Of a stretch of 64,000 bases of DNA, positions 11,432-22,540 are shown piece after piece (the stretch's first letter is position 1; each line of letters starts with the position of its first letter). Under the pieces are notes generated by a model that was given only the letters and a program-made list of their open reading frames with translations, was not told where the DNA came from and searched no databases. The stretch is taken from NCBI GenBank assembly GCA_038025085.1, contig CM076139.1:46666807-46730806 (forward strand), given 5' to 3'. Origin of the DNA: Tetragonia tetragonoides. Lineage: Eukaryota; Streptophyta; Magnoliopsida; Caryophyllales; Aizoaceae. The position numbers and the translations under genes were made by a program.

Positions 11432-13215
11432 TATGAGTGAAATCAGAGTCCCGAAACCCGGATGACCGTCATGAGGCACCAAAGGTACTCTAAGGTGCCG
11501 ATAGACCCCCGGAGAATTTTGGAAAAAAACGGAAATCGGGCCCCGAGAAGCCGATAATCAAAGACTAATACATGTTTTATATGTTTCCGGGAGGCCCAGT
11601 CCGGAACAAAGGTGGATATTTTCCCACTATATCGCACGAGACGCCCTTAGGGAACATAAGAGGCCCACGGGGTCCATTAACGGGTGCCTGAAAGGCTTGT
11701 AAGAGCATTTTTACGGGACACTAATGTAAGGGCCGGAACACCGAAGCCATGGGTGATATCGAAGTTCGGGGATCCGGATGACCCTCCCAGAGGCATCGAA
11801 AGTCCTCTACGGTCATGATAGACCCTCCGGAGAAATTTGGGAAAAAATAACACCCTTGGCCCCAGAAGCCGAAAACGAAGGCTCCAGAACACGTCTGGGG
11901 GACATGGAAGGCCCTCGGGATCGCATATGCGCTCCTTGATACGCTTGGAAGGGCGTTTTACGGGACACTGGTGTAAGAGCTGGAACACCAAAGGCATGGG
12001 TGATATTGTAGTTCGGGGATCCGGATGTCCCTCACGGAGCACCGAGGGTCCTCTAGGGTCATGATAGACACCCTAGAGAAGTATGGACAAAAATGACACT
12101 CGTGCCCCGAGAAACCGAAAACGAAGGGCTATAATCCACGTTTTTTTGGCTTCTGGGAAGCCCCGGAACGAAGGTGAATATTTTCGCCACAACATCATAC
12201 GGAATAACCCTAAGGGACGTGTGAGGCCCTCGGGTCGCTTATTCGGTCCCTGATAGGCTAGGAAGGGCGTTCTACGAAACACTAGTGTTAGAGCCGGAAT
12301 ACCAAAGGCATTGGTGATATCGAAGTTCGGGGATCTGGATGTCACTCCAGGGGCACAGAGGGTCCTTTAGGGTCATGATAGACACTCCAGAGAAATTTGG
12401 GCAAAAATGATACCCAGACCCCGGGAAGCTGAAAACGAAGGCTATAATCCACATTTTTTTGGATTCCGTAAGGCCCCAAAACGAAGGTGAATAATTTCGC
12501 ACATCATCGCACGGAACACCCCTAGAAGACATGGGAAGCCCTCAAGGTCGCTTATCCGGTCCCTGATAGGCTTGGAAGAGCGTTTTACGGACACTGGTGT
12601 AAGAGCCCGAACACCAACGACATGGGTGATATTAAAGTTCAGGGATTCGTGTGTCCCTCCCCGGGCAACGATGGTCCTCTAGGGTCATGATAGACACCCT
12701 GGAAACGTTTGGGCAAAAATGACACTACGAGCCCCGGAAAGCCGAAAACGAAGTATATAATCCATGTTTTTTGGTTTTCAGGAGGCTTCGGAACGAAGGT
12801 GGATATTTTCGTACAACATCGCATGGAACACCCCCAAGGGACATGGGAGGTACTCGGTGTCGCTTATCCGGTCCCTGATAGGCTTGGAAGGGCGTTTTAC
12901 GGTACACTAGTGTAAGAGCCGAAACACCAAAGCCATGGGTGATATCGAAGTTTGGGGATCCGGATGACCCTCTCGGAGCACTGAGGGTCTTCTAGCTCAT
13001 GCATAATAAACCCCCTGGAGAAGTTTGGGAAAAAATGACCCCCGAACACCGGGATGCCGAAAACGAAAGCTATAGTTCACCTTTTTTGAGCTTGCGGAGG
13101 CCTCGGAACAAAGGTATATATATTCGCACCACATCGCACGGGGCACCATTAGTGGATATGTGAGGCCTCCCGGGTAGGTTATCGGGTCCTTGGTAGGCTT
13201 GGAAGGGCCTCTTGT
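11432..13215 (+). repeat. Divergent ~312-bp tandem repeat (satellite-like), about 5.5 units
   Basis: The anchor phrase GGTGATATCGAAGTTCGGGG and variants recur near 11436, 11753, 12000, 12315, 12625 and 12937, giving spacings of about 317, 247, 315, 310 and 312. Each unit continues with a TCATGATAGAC-type phrase, then GAAGCCGAAAACGAAG, then GGAACGAAGGTG, then CTTGGAAGGGCGTTTTACGG. The short 247-bp unit lacks the GGAACGAAGGTGAATATTTTCG part. Units differ noticeably by eye, so the array is not young. It is GC-richer than its surroundings. Several ORFs across it are repeat artefacts. Confidence 0.85.
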
Positions 13216-14545
13216 TACTAGATATTGGAGGTCAATCCATGGTTTTTGGGTACCAAGCATGGTTCCTCACCACCCCGTGCCACCAAACCTACCCCCAAGC
13301 CATCTCTATTATCATAGTGAGGTCTCTTAATTTTTCCCAGTTTTTTTAAAGCGATTTCTAATATTATTTTTTCTATCTTTCAACGTATTTTTTAATTAAA
13401 AATTAAATTAAATAGTTTTAAACACTCAAGTTGGTATAATTGTTCAGAGAAAACAATGTAAAGCAATAAATAGTACTAAGATTAATGAAGTTGGAGGAGT
13501 TATCTTGCAAAGAGAGGAGGTGTAGATACCAAATACCTATAAGTCATCGCAAATAAAAATACGAAGAACCTAACCAAAATGGGGATTGATTGTACACGAT
13601 GCCGAAAATATTGGGAAAGACGGCGATAAGATATAGATACGAACGTTGAACATATGGAAAGGTAGAAGATGAGTTGATGGTGTGTGGTTCATCATCTATT
13701 CATGAGAGAGGAATTAACCCTTTTTTGATTTATTGGGCTCATCAATATGAAAGAGAAATTAGCTACTACTCAATTTCTTGAATTTGTAACATCTGACAAC
13801 TTGGTGAGAATGAAGGGAATGAGATAAAAGAGTCATTAAACTCCATTATGTTTTTGTAACGTCTGATTGTTGCTACTTTCTCTCTTCTTTTTTTTTTTCT
13901 TTTTTTTTACTGCCCATGAGTCAGATGACACGTCATAAGTAAATTGACACGTTATTTGACAATTCAACGAATTATGTGGCGAGCTCTGATTTAATCATTG
14001 CGTTTTAATCTAATTATATAGATTATATAAATTTAATCTAATTAAATAGATTGGTGATTATAGAATATGTATATATGTTTAGTGGCAACATGGTATTGAG
14101 GATGATTCGTCATTCGCCAAACACTCGTATATATCTATACACCCTTGTGTTTCTTGATACAATATGTTTTATAATCTGACCTACTATACCACGTGTATAT
14201 ATTTATAAACGGCTCATCTTTTTCGTGTATCACTATGAGACGATTGTTACATTTTGAATAAAAATTGTTACTTTGTTTTAACACTTTTACCCGTCGAAAA
14301 AGAAGTGCTACTTTTTGAATCATAAATGTTACATTTTCAGTAAAAAATTTCGACCGTATTACCAACATAGAATCCGATTTTACACAAGACCAGCTGAATA
14401 AAGATTTAGGCATATCAAGTCATCAAAGACGGAAAAAAACCTTACTAAAATTAATACTTATAAATTTATAATAAGAAAATATTTTCAACTAATTATGATT
14501 CTAACTCGTGTACAAATTAGTGAGTAATTATAATCCGACAAGGTA
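13216..14545. other. AT-rich DNA, no gene seen
   Basis: This includes the right part of the Helitron candidate and about 500 bp beyond it. Short ORFs here (for example 14135-14413 on the minus strand) have no recognisable motifs. Confidence 0.5.
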
Positions 14546-14548
14546 ACT

Positions 14549-14756
14549 AAAGAGGTGTGGTTGAGTGGTAGAGGCTCATTCATCCTTAACCAACGTCGAG
14601 GGTTCGAATCTCGCCTTGAGCATGGAACAACTTTAAATTCCTTGGCCAGCTGTCCCACCTTTGAGTTGCCTAAAAGCCAACGCGGGGAAAGTCACTGTTG
14701 TCGATGGTGGATACCCTTGGTCGTGAACCAAAAAAATAAAAATAAAATAAAACAAG
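14549..14756 (+). mobile_element. tRNA-related SINE
   Basis: A tRNA-like head has an A box in GTGGTTGAGTGGTAGAGGC (about 14556-14574) and a B box GGTTCGAATCTC at 14601-14612. A non-tRNA body and an A-rich tail aaaaaaataaaaataaaataaa follow. Only a short flanking match (acaaggt) remains as a possible target duplication. The acceptor-stem halves do not pair well, so I do not call a tRNA gene. The sequence differs from the other SINE families in the window. Confidence 0.65.
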
Positions 14757-16001
14757 GTGAGGGAATTAGGGACAAGCTGAGAGGACCATACTAGAGTTCT
14801 ATGTTGTACTCTAATTGGCAAATTTGGCAACAGAAGATTTGTGTAGTGATTCGAACAAGTCATGTGAAGGGTATTAGTGAAGATTGCGGCACAGCCGCAC
14901 AACCCATACGGATATGATAATCGACCTGTCTATGATCACATTACAGCTTGCAACATCAACTTATCTATTGTCAAATTGTCATGCATACACATACACTATA
15001 AATCTATAACTAATTAACTATAGTCTCCATTGGGACAGAACATATGATATTTTATTTGTTCGTGTCTACAATTTTGGTCTTCACGCACTAATCTTAGTTT
15101 TTGTTAGATAAGATTATACGAATCTTAATCTGTAAATCTTAACATCTTTTAAAATTAAAAAAATTATTATATTAGAGATAATTAAACTTAACGACATACA
15201 ACTTTTATTTCATTCTTTAAGAATTCAGATGTTTACAATATTGAAAATTTTAAAAACATATGAATTAAAGAGACAATTTTAGAAAGCATAGGTTGGGTCA
15301 TCTACTCGAAACTTTAACAAAAAAACTTGGTAACCAAACACTCTCCATAGTGTTTAAGATAAGAGAGAAAATCAAATTCGACTTTATTAGATATATAAAT
15401 CATTAAAGGGTAACTAGATTTTAAACGTCATACAACTTTTAGTTCATGGTTTAAAAGTTCTGATCTTATACACTATTAAAAAGACCATGAAAAACATTGG
15501 ACGCATTTGTAATATATTGATTTTACTAAACAGAAGTTCGACTCTAAATATACAAAGCATTAGAGAGAAATAATGGTTTTAGAGAAGAAACTAAAAATTC
15601 AACATAAATACCCCATTATTAGTCTAGAGTTGGCTGTCTAGTTTTGAAAATTTATGGTCTTTCAGATTTGTATTTTGTGATCCTTCTTGAAAAAACTTTT
15701 TAAGAGTGACCCAAGAAGTAAAGTAACATGTTTTGAATCATTACATTTGTTGAATAATTATTCGAACTTTGACTTAACATTCCAAATGATGTCATAGAGT
15801 CCCTTCTTTTCACATGGGTAAATTTGAACAAAATTAAAGTGATTTGAACTTAACTGAATTAAAGAATTGATTTCTCTACTAAATCTTTAGCCTTTTATAG
15901 CTCATAAGAATTATTCCTTCAATATTTGACTCGTTTTGAAGTTTGAGTTAAAATTTTCCAACGACACGTGATACGGTCTAATGCATGTTAGCATAATTTT
16001 T
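14757..16001. other. AT-rich intergenic DNA, no gene seen
   Basis: No ORF of note, no repeat structure and no RNA gene could be recognised in this stretch. Confidence 0.5.
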
Positions 16002-16242
16002 AGGACAATTTGGTCAAAACCCCCAAGAACTTTACACATTTTGATAAGAACACCCAGAAAAGATGAAGTTTGTCAAGAACCCCCAAATTAAATTAGAAAG
16101 CCGTGGTTTTCCCCCCAACCAGTACTTTTCGGGCAATTGAAAATTTTTTAGGACCGTTTTACCCTCATGTGCAGAGCACGTGTGACTTATGCAATTTTCA
16201 GATCCCATGTAGCAGAAGAGTAGAGAAAAAGCTGGAGTAAAA

Positions 16243-16668
16243 ATGGCGAAAGTCACTCGAGCAACAACGGGGTTATCTTCTCTACCTTCAAAGAAGCACC
16301 CAAGTTTCAGCAACAATGGCTTCCCCCCTTCATCTTCATCATCATCCAAGCACATATACGACGACGTTTTCACTTCTAAGCCTCCCAATAAGCTCAAATC
16401 CACAGATTTTTCAACTTCTTTTGGAGATGATGATTATGCTGAAATATTTGGGTCGTCAAAATCTGAGACTGGGGGCTCTTGGCAAAGCTCTTGTTCTTCA
16501 ATTCCAACCCTTGACCTTCCAGTTTTTGAGCAAAGAGGTCGTGGATTGAAAGGAGACATTGATTATTCAGGGGTTTTTGGAGGTTTTGGAAATGAGGGTT
16601 TTGATGTGATGATGGACGGTCAAGAGGCGTTTGATCAGTTGAAGAAGAAACACACTAGTTTGAGTTGA
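16243..16668 (+). CDS. Auxilin-like N-terminal fragment captured in the MULE (141 aa)
   Basis: The uninterrupted ORF has a good start context (AAAAATGGCG) and a leader beginning inside or next to the left inverted repeat. The protein is Ser/Pro/Phe-rich and low in complexity, with IYDDVFTSKPP, DYAEIFGSSK and DYSGVFGGFG. These acidic DDVF/EIFG/GVFGGF motifs resemble the N-terminal part of plant auxilin-like J-domain proteins, clathrin-uncoating cofactors. No J domain follows; the ORF stops at 16666-16668. The family call rests on motif resemblance only. It is probably a truncated captured fragment, and whether it is expressed is unknown. Confidence 0.55.
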   Translation: MAKVTRATTGLSSLPSKKHPSFSNNGFPPSSSSSSKHIYDDVFTSKPPNKLKSTDFSTSFGDDDYAEIFGSSKSETGGSWQSSCSSIPTLDLPVFEQRGRGLKGDIDYSGVFGGFGNEGFDVMMDGQEAFDQLKKKHTSLS

Positions 16669-16751
16669 GTTTGATTTTGATTTTATTTAATCTTCTAGTG
16701 TTTTGAGTTGATTGCTAGTATTTATAAATAGATGAAAGCTCTAAGGCGAAA

Positions 16752-16889
16752 TCACATTTCTTCGTCAAAATCCAAATCATCATCACCTTCATCACCTAGC
16801 TTGTCTGCCATTAATGTAAGTTGGTCTTCAAACTGATGATTAATTTCTGATACTGTTGATTGTGATTGTGATTTTACTTGGCCCGCCAT
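16752..16889 (-). CDS. Second captured gene fragment in the MULE, 45 aa, unknown family
   Basis: Reading from the right inverted repeat on the minus strand, a 5'-leader-like region leads to an ATG at 16887-16889 and a 45-codon ORF: MAGQVKSQSQSTVSEI, then FEDQLTLMADKLGDEG, then an acidic DDDLDFDEEM end, with TGA at 16752-16754. It converges on the auxilin-like fragment about 80 bp away. I do not recognise the family; it looks like the first exon of a host gene including its leader. It is very short, so coding status is uncertain. Confidence 0.4.
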   Translation of the reverse strand: MAGQVKSQSQSTVSEINHQFEDQLTLMADKLGDEGDDDLDFDEEM

Positions 16890-17782
16890 TGATGGGATTT
16901 TTGAGGTTTTTGATTATTTTTGAGAAATATTGTGAAGTTTTGGGTTTGGAGAAATGGGGTGAGTTAATGGTGTTTGAAAAATGGTGTTTGAGTAGCTATT
17001 TTCTCTCTCCTCTCCCTTCCCTATTCTCTCTATAAATGACCAAGCTCTGTAGAAATCCATGCCGAATTTCATGAATTGTGACATAAAAATCATCTTGCAA
17101 ACACTGTTTATGCATTCTGGACATCAAAATTCGATTTGGGAATGGTGATTTAGCTTAAAACTCACAAGAATGGTGTGTCTTATGCGTGACAGAGAGGGTC
17201 TACATGTGGGGAAGGAGATGAGTGTAATTACGGTTATGCCATTAATGAACACGTGCTCTGCACATGAGGGTAAAAGGGGGTTAAAATTTTTCAAGTGCCC
17301 GGAAAGTAATGGTTGGGGGGAAAACCAGGGCTTTCTAATTTAATTTGGGGGTTCTTGACAAACTTCATGTTTTCTGGGTGTTCTTATCAAAATGTGTAAA
17401 GTTCTTGGGGGTTTTGGCCAAATTGTCCTTATTATTGTAATATATCATTGTGAATTTATATTAGAATAAAAAATATTAAAATGATAAGCTTTTTTTTTTG
17501 GTAATTAACAGATCTTTATTAATCACCATGATAAAGTTTAAGTACAAGCCTTAATGCAAGGCCTCTCAAACAGACAACCAAACAACTAGAGAGAACTTGT
17601 CTACAAAGAGCATCAGCAAGAGTGAGGTGCTCACCTTCTATGAAGGGTATCACCTCCCTCTCAGAACTTTATGTGCTACTGACAAGTTAAACAAACACCA
17701 AAATCACACAAGCAAGGACACACAACAAGGGGTCCTGCACTTACTCTCAGACTACTAATTCTGCAAATGCAATCACAAAGAC

Positions 17783-20700
17783 TCAAAAGAAATTTCGCAG
17801 CTTCACTTGTTGTTGGCTTCGAGCACATAGTTGCATCTTGATCTGCCAAATAATTCTGTCTGCAGCTGTCTGTTTATTCTGAAATACACGACTGTTACGT
17901 TCAATCCATATGCAGTAAACAGCAGTAGCAAATGCCATTTTAATAGGTGCAGCAACAGGGCCTCTACCCTTGGACCTCCGAATCACCCACTCACACTCAG
18001 CATCCCAGTCTGTGCCTGATCTGACAATCCCCATCCAAAGTAAAATCCCTTGCCAAATTTGCTGTGTAAAGACACATTCAAATAATAGATGTGTTTGACT
18101 CTCAGCATGAGATGCACAGAAAACACACGCAGGGTCATATTGTAGCCCCCATGCCAGTAACCTATCATTTGTTCTCAATCTACCTTGCACTGCTAGCCAC
18201 AATATGAAAATTGTCTTTGGAGCAGCCATATTTGTACATAGAAGGTTCTTCCAGCTCACATTAGGAACAGGTCCTCTCAAAAGACTATATGCTTGCTTGA
18301 TAGAGAACCGTCCTGCCTTCACAACACTATGCCACGTACCTATCACATTCAAGTATTTCCTCATATGAAAGATTTTCCTTACCATCCAAGAGGCTTGGGT
18401 AGGTACATCCATATCCAAAAGTACAGCAGACTTGACATAATAAATATGCACCCATTTGATCCAAAGGGTGTCTTTTTTGGAACTGAGAGCCCATAGCAAC
18501 TTGCATATTGCAGCTTGATTCCACCACTTCAAGTTCATCAAATTCAGTCCCCCAGCAGCTTTGGGTAGGCATATTCTATCCTAGGCAATTAAGGCTATTC
18601 TAGTAACTGTGGCTTCACCACTCCACAAAAAACTTCTACAGGCAGCATTAATTAACTTCATGATTTTTTGTGGGAGCACAAATAATTGAGCCCAGTAAGA
18701 TTGAACACCAAACAAAACAGCATTGATCAACTGAACCCTGCCTGCATAAGAGAGGAACCTAGCTGTCCAGGATCTTATCTTACCTAACTTCTTATCTACC
18801 AAAGGTTTGCATTGAGAGATAGTGAGCTTTTTGGGTGAGAGTGGTACACCAAGATATCTGACAGGAAGGGAATCCTCAGAGTACCCTAAATAACCCAAGA
18901 CCTGGTGTTTAGTTTCAGTAGCAACTCCACCAAAATATACTTGGCTTTTGTCCATGTTGGCTTTTCAGGCCTGAAGCAGCCAAAAAATGGCAAAATTTCT
19001 CATGTAAAAGCTTTACAGATTCTAAATCCCCTCTACAGAATAACAAGAGGTCATCTGCAAAACATAGCTGTTTAATACCAAGCTTTTTACAACGGGGATG
19101 GTAGTGAAAGCCAGCATCTTCCTTAAGAGTTTGGAGAATTCTATGCAGATACTCCATAACAATGGTGAATAAGAAGGGGGAGATGGGGTCACCCTGACGA
19201 AGACCCTTTTTTGCAGGGAAGGAATCTGTATATACCCCATTTAAGATAATGAAATACCTTACAGTTGTAATACATGCCATGATCCACCCAATAAACCCAT
19301 TTCTTGCAACAGTTGCTCAATAAAACTCCATTCCACTGAGTCATATGCTTTTTGGAGATCAATCTTCATCATGCATCTTGGAGATATATGTTTCCTTGAG
19401 TAGACTTTCACTAACTCATGACCCAGCAATATATTGTCCCCAATTAATCTTCCAGGAATGAAAGCAGACTGACTATTACTTACAATATCATCAATTACAG
19501 ACTGCAATCTATGAGTTAAGATCTTTGAAATTATTTTATATAGCAAAGTACAGCAAGATATTGGTCTATATTCCTTTACAGAGGAGGGTTGCTTTACTTT
19601 AGGAACTAGAGTAATCAAAGCCACATTAATATCAGAAAGCATATGGCCAGTAGCAAAAAACTCATGAATTGCATGACATATCTCATCTCCAATAATATGC
19701 CAGGCTTTCTTGAAAAAGTGAGCATTGAAGCCATCAATGCCTGGTGCTTTATTATCATCAATGGAGAAAACAGCTTCCTTGATTTCTTGATTAGTTACTT
19801 CATCACATAATTGTTGTTGTTGCCTCCTTGTGAGAGTGGTACCCTGTCTCATAATATGCAAGTTGATACCAGGTAGAGAAGTGGCTGCAGATCCCATCAG
19901 GTTTCTATAAAAAGAGACCACTTCCTGCTTGATATCTTCAGTCTTAATAATTCTCTGACCATCTGCATTGACTAGAGTGGAGATTGAGCTCCTCCCATGT
20001 CTATCTGCCATGACAGAGAAAAAGTATCTCGAGTTTGAATCCCCCTCTTTAATCCAATGTGCTTTAGATTTCTGTTTATACACACATTCCAATATGCCAC
20101 TCCATTTTTCCAGTTCTAGCAGACAGTCTTTCTCCCTAAGTAGAAGATTAGGATCAACAATATTCAGCTGCATTTGTCTCTGAATTAGGGTCAAGTCATC
20201 CCTAGCCTTGTCAATTTTATTCTCAATATTGCCAAATTCTCTAGTGAGCAAACTCTTCAGTGGTTGCTTGCATGCTTTTAGCTTTTTCCAGACTTTCTGC
20301 ATGCTAGATCCCTTTGTATAGATATTCCAACCAGCAAAAACACACTCCTCAAACTTGCCATGAGAAGACAACACATTCAAGAAACGAAAGGGTCTTTTGC
20401 TCATTTGAGGTCTGTTCTCAATATGAATCATAATAGGGGAGTGATCTGAAAACAAGGGTTGCCCAGAGTCTGCTCTAATATGCCCATACTGAAGATGCCA
20501 ATAGGAGTTACCCATAGCTCTGTCTATCTTGCTACATACATGTCCATTTGACCATGTATGCAGCCTGCCTATAGCATTCAACTCACGCAGATTACAATCA
20601 TCCATAAAGTTCTGTAAATCAATAGTTTCATGGAGGGAAACATGAGCACCATGCAGTCTATCAGAGGAGAACAAGAATGCATTAAAATCACCTGCTAAGA

Positions 20701-21107
20701 GCCAAGGTTCCTGAATTCCACCCCCCCAGAGCTTTCAAGTCTGTCCAAAGCGTTTTCCTTTCCTCAACAGTATTCAAACCATAAACAACAGAAACATAAC
20801 ACTTGAAGTCAGAAGTTCTACTCTCAACTAAACAATGAATAAACTGAGAGTGAGTGGCAATAATTTTAACATCAACCATATCAGAGAGCCAGACCACCCA
20901 AATTCTTCCATTTATTGCTTCACTATAATTATGAACAGCTTCCCAGTCACGAGCTATTTTTGTACAGATTTTAGAAGCATTCTGCTTTTTCACTCTAGTT
21001 TCAAGAATCCCAGCAAACCCAATTTTATTCTTTTTCAAGAAAATTCTCAATTCTTTATGCTTGAAAGGTTTATTCAAACCCCTCACATTCCATGTGACAA
21101 TCTTCAT
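17783..21107 (-). pseudogene. LINE ORF2 (endonuclease-reverse transcriptase), broken
   Basis: The start is MKIVTWNVRGLN (endonuclease). Reverse-transcriptase motifs follow: NKAPGIDGFN, PISCCTLLYKIISKIL, QSAFIPGR, KIDLQKAYDSVEW, GLRQGDPISPFLF and the catalytic FADDLLLF, and then a zf-RVT region (SWKNLL..ILWLAVQGRLRT..CVFC). Lesions: a frameshift at the G run around 20721-20728; a small out-of-frame deletion near 19280-19310, before GWIMACITTV; a +1 shift near 18968; and TGG to TAG at 18581-18583. The product would be about 1,100 residues if intact. No activity is expected from this copy. Confidence 0.92.
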
Positions 21108-22540
21108 TAAGTGATAAAAGAAGAAGATCCCTCACTGGCATCAGGAGGATCTGGGAGCTCAATCTGCTCCAAAACAGGGTCCAAAGTTGCAAATGGGTTA
21201 TGTGAGATAGGAATGGACATAACATCATGTATAAACCCCTCAGATGCACTATAGGTTGTACCATTTCTGTTTAAAATAGGCCCCGTGTTTGGAGACTTTG
21301 ACCCACTACCATTACTCTCAACTTGTCTTGGTATTGGTCTGCTAACTACTTGCCACTCAGATGTAGAAGGAACTTGCTGAACTGCTGGTTCAGTAGGAAC
21401 TACAGTTGCAATAGTTTTAGCTTTCTCCACCCAAACTTGTTGGGGCTGCTGTCTTCTCCTCCTTCTTCTGTTTCTATTTTGAGCTGGTTGGGGTGGTACT
21501 TGAAACCCACCTCTACCTCTATTAGCATTTTCACAGTTATGACCTACTTTTAGACACTTTTGGCAATACTCAGGTTGCCACTCTAGGATAGCCTTCTGCA
21601 TAAATGTCTTACCCTCCGGGTCTACAACCTCAATTTCAGCAGGTATGGTCTGGGTAACATCTATCTCAATTAACATACGAGCATAAGATACACGTAGCTG
21701 CTTTGATGTGCATTCGTCCGCAAAAAGTGGTATCCCCAGACCATTGGACACACGACTCAAAGAGTCTATACCCCAACAATTAAGTGGCAGATTAGGAAAT
21801 TTTACCCACAGAGGTAAAATTCTCAAAAACTCATTCTGGAAGTTAAAATCAGGAGCCCAAGCTTTCATTATAATAGGCATGTTATTCAATGAAAATGGTC
21901 CTGAGAACAGCACATCCTCCATATCTTTTAGGGTTTTAAATCTGGCAATGAAAAACCCATCTTCATGATAGAAGATCTCAGGTTGAGACACGAAATTCCA
22001 TAGTTTAGCAAGATACTGGACCATGAAATTATAAGCAGGAGTGTCTCCAACAACATAGAACACAATAGAATTCACCCATTTCTCATTTTGATTCTTCACA
22101 TCAGCTTTATCTAGCACAACAATCTTTTTACCATCCTTAATCTGAGGTGGGATGAAGGATAGGGACATACCATTCGCCGTCGTGCGATTTTGAGCAAATT
22201 TGCCCACCCAGGTCTCCTCCGCCTCTGCCTCCTCAGTTGCAGGTACCGGTGTCTCAAGGTCAGCATCAGTCGAGAGATTTAGACGACGAGCTGCCCCTGG
22301 CCCACTAGGTGTTGGTGTCGGAGTCGATGTCACGATTCCTCGGCTCAACGAACTCCCCGCCGGGGTCGAAACCCTTGATGAAGATGAGCCATCATCACGA
22401 TTCGAAGTTTCTGGTGAAACCCTAGTACTAATTGAGCTACCAGTGGTGTACAGGACGGTGCCGCGGCCACGACCACCGCGCTGGCCTCGTCCAGGTGGCC
22501 GTCCTCTCCCACGGCCTCTCGCGCCACCCCTTTCTACCAT
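21107..22540 (-). CDS. LINE ORF1 protein (RNA-binding, zinc knuckle), 477 aa
   Basis: Intact ORF from MVERGGARGRGRGRPPGRG. The Arg/Gly-rich N terminus is followed by a conserved DUF4283-like core (NSIVFYVVGDTPAYNFMVQY; ARFKTLKDMEDVLFSGPF; LPLWVKFPNLPLNCWG), then a zinc-knuckle-like YCQKCLKVGHNCE and an Arg-rich stretch. ORF1 of plant LINEs coats the element RNA (family knowledge). Its TAA stop shares one base with the ATG of ORF2, a layout suited to termination-reinitiation. Confidence 0.9.
   Translation of the reverse strand: MVERGGARGRGRGRPPGRGQRGGRGRGTVLYTTGSSISTRVSPETSNRDDGSSSSRVSTPAGSSLSRGIVTSTPTPTPSGPGAARRLNLSTDADLETPVPATEEAEAEETWVGKFAQNRTTANGMSLSFIPPQIKDGKKIVVLDKADVKNQNEKWVNSIVFYVVGDTPAYNFMVQYLAKLWNFVSQPEIFYHEDGFFIARFKTLKDMEDVLFSGPFSLNNMPIIMKAWAPDFNFQNEFLRILPLWVKFPNLPLNCWGIDSLSRVSNGLGIPLFADECTSKQLRVSYARMLIEIDVTQTIPAEIEVVDPEGKTFMQKAILEWQPEYCQKCLKVGHNCENANRGRGGFQVPPQPAQNRNRRRRRRQQPQQVWVEKAKTIATVVPTEPAVQQVPSTSEWQVVSRPIPRQVESNGSGSKSPNTGPILNRNGTTYSASEGFIHDVMSIPISHNPFATLDPVLEQIELPDPPDASEGSSSFIT

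Larger units (their letters stand above)
10759..14050 (-). mobile_element. Candidate Helitron (3.3 kb) containing a satellite array
   Basis: Read on the minus strand, the right-hand end begins TCTATTTAATTAG after an A, and the left-hand end finishes with a short GC-rich palindrome (CGT..ACGG) followed by CACTAG and then T. That is the 5'-A|TC...hairpin...CTRR|T-3' layout of Helitrons. There are no terminal inverted repeats or target duplication, as expected. No Rep/helicase coding sequence is seen, so the element would be non-autonomous. The 5' terminus is the less certain end, because a similar AT-rich motif occurs about 20 bp further in. Confidence 0.45.
16002..17429. mobile_element. Pack-MULE-like element with ~180-190-bp inverted repeats
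   Basis: The left end (about 16002-16192) and the reverse complement of the right end (about 17250-17429) are nearly identical from AGGACAATTTGG through CTCATGTGCAGAGCACGTGT. Long inverted repeats of this kind are typical of Mutator-like elements. Between them are no transposase sequences but two gene-like fragments with their own leaders, one on each strand and convergent. That matches the gene-capturing Pack-MULE architecture. A clean 9-bp target duplication could not be found at the ends, either because it has decayed or because I misplaced an end by a few bases. Confidence 0.8.

Noticed and set aside
11261..13260. Several 60-120-codon ORFs on both strands
   Set aside because: They fall on the tandem repeat and recur with its period, on both strands; repeat artefacts.
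14554..14626. Possible tRNA gene (A and B box present)
   Set aside because: The acceptor stem does not pair, no sensible anticodon arm is seen, and an A-rich tailed body follows; it is a SINE head.
16002..17438. 9-bp target duplication for the MULE
   Set aside because: The best alignment of the flanks (ataattttt against attattgta) matches at only 6 of 9 positions, not enough to claim.
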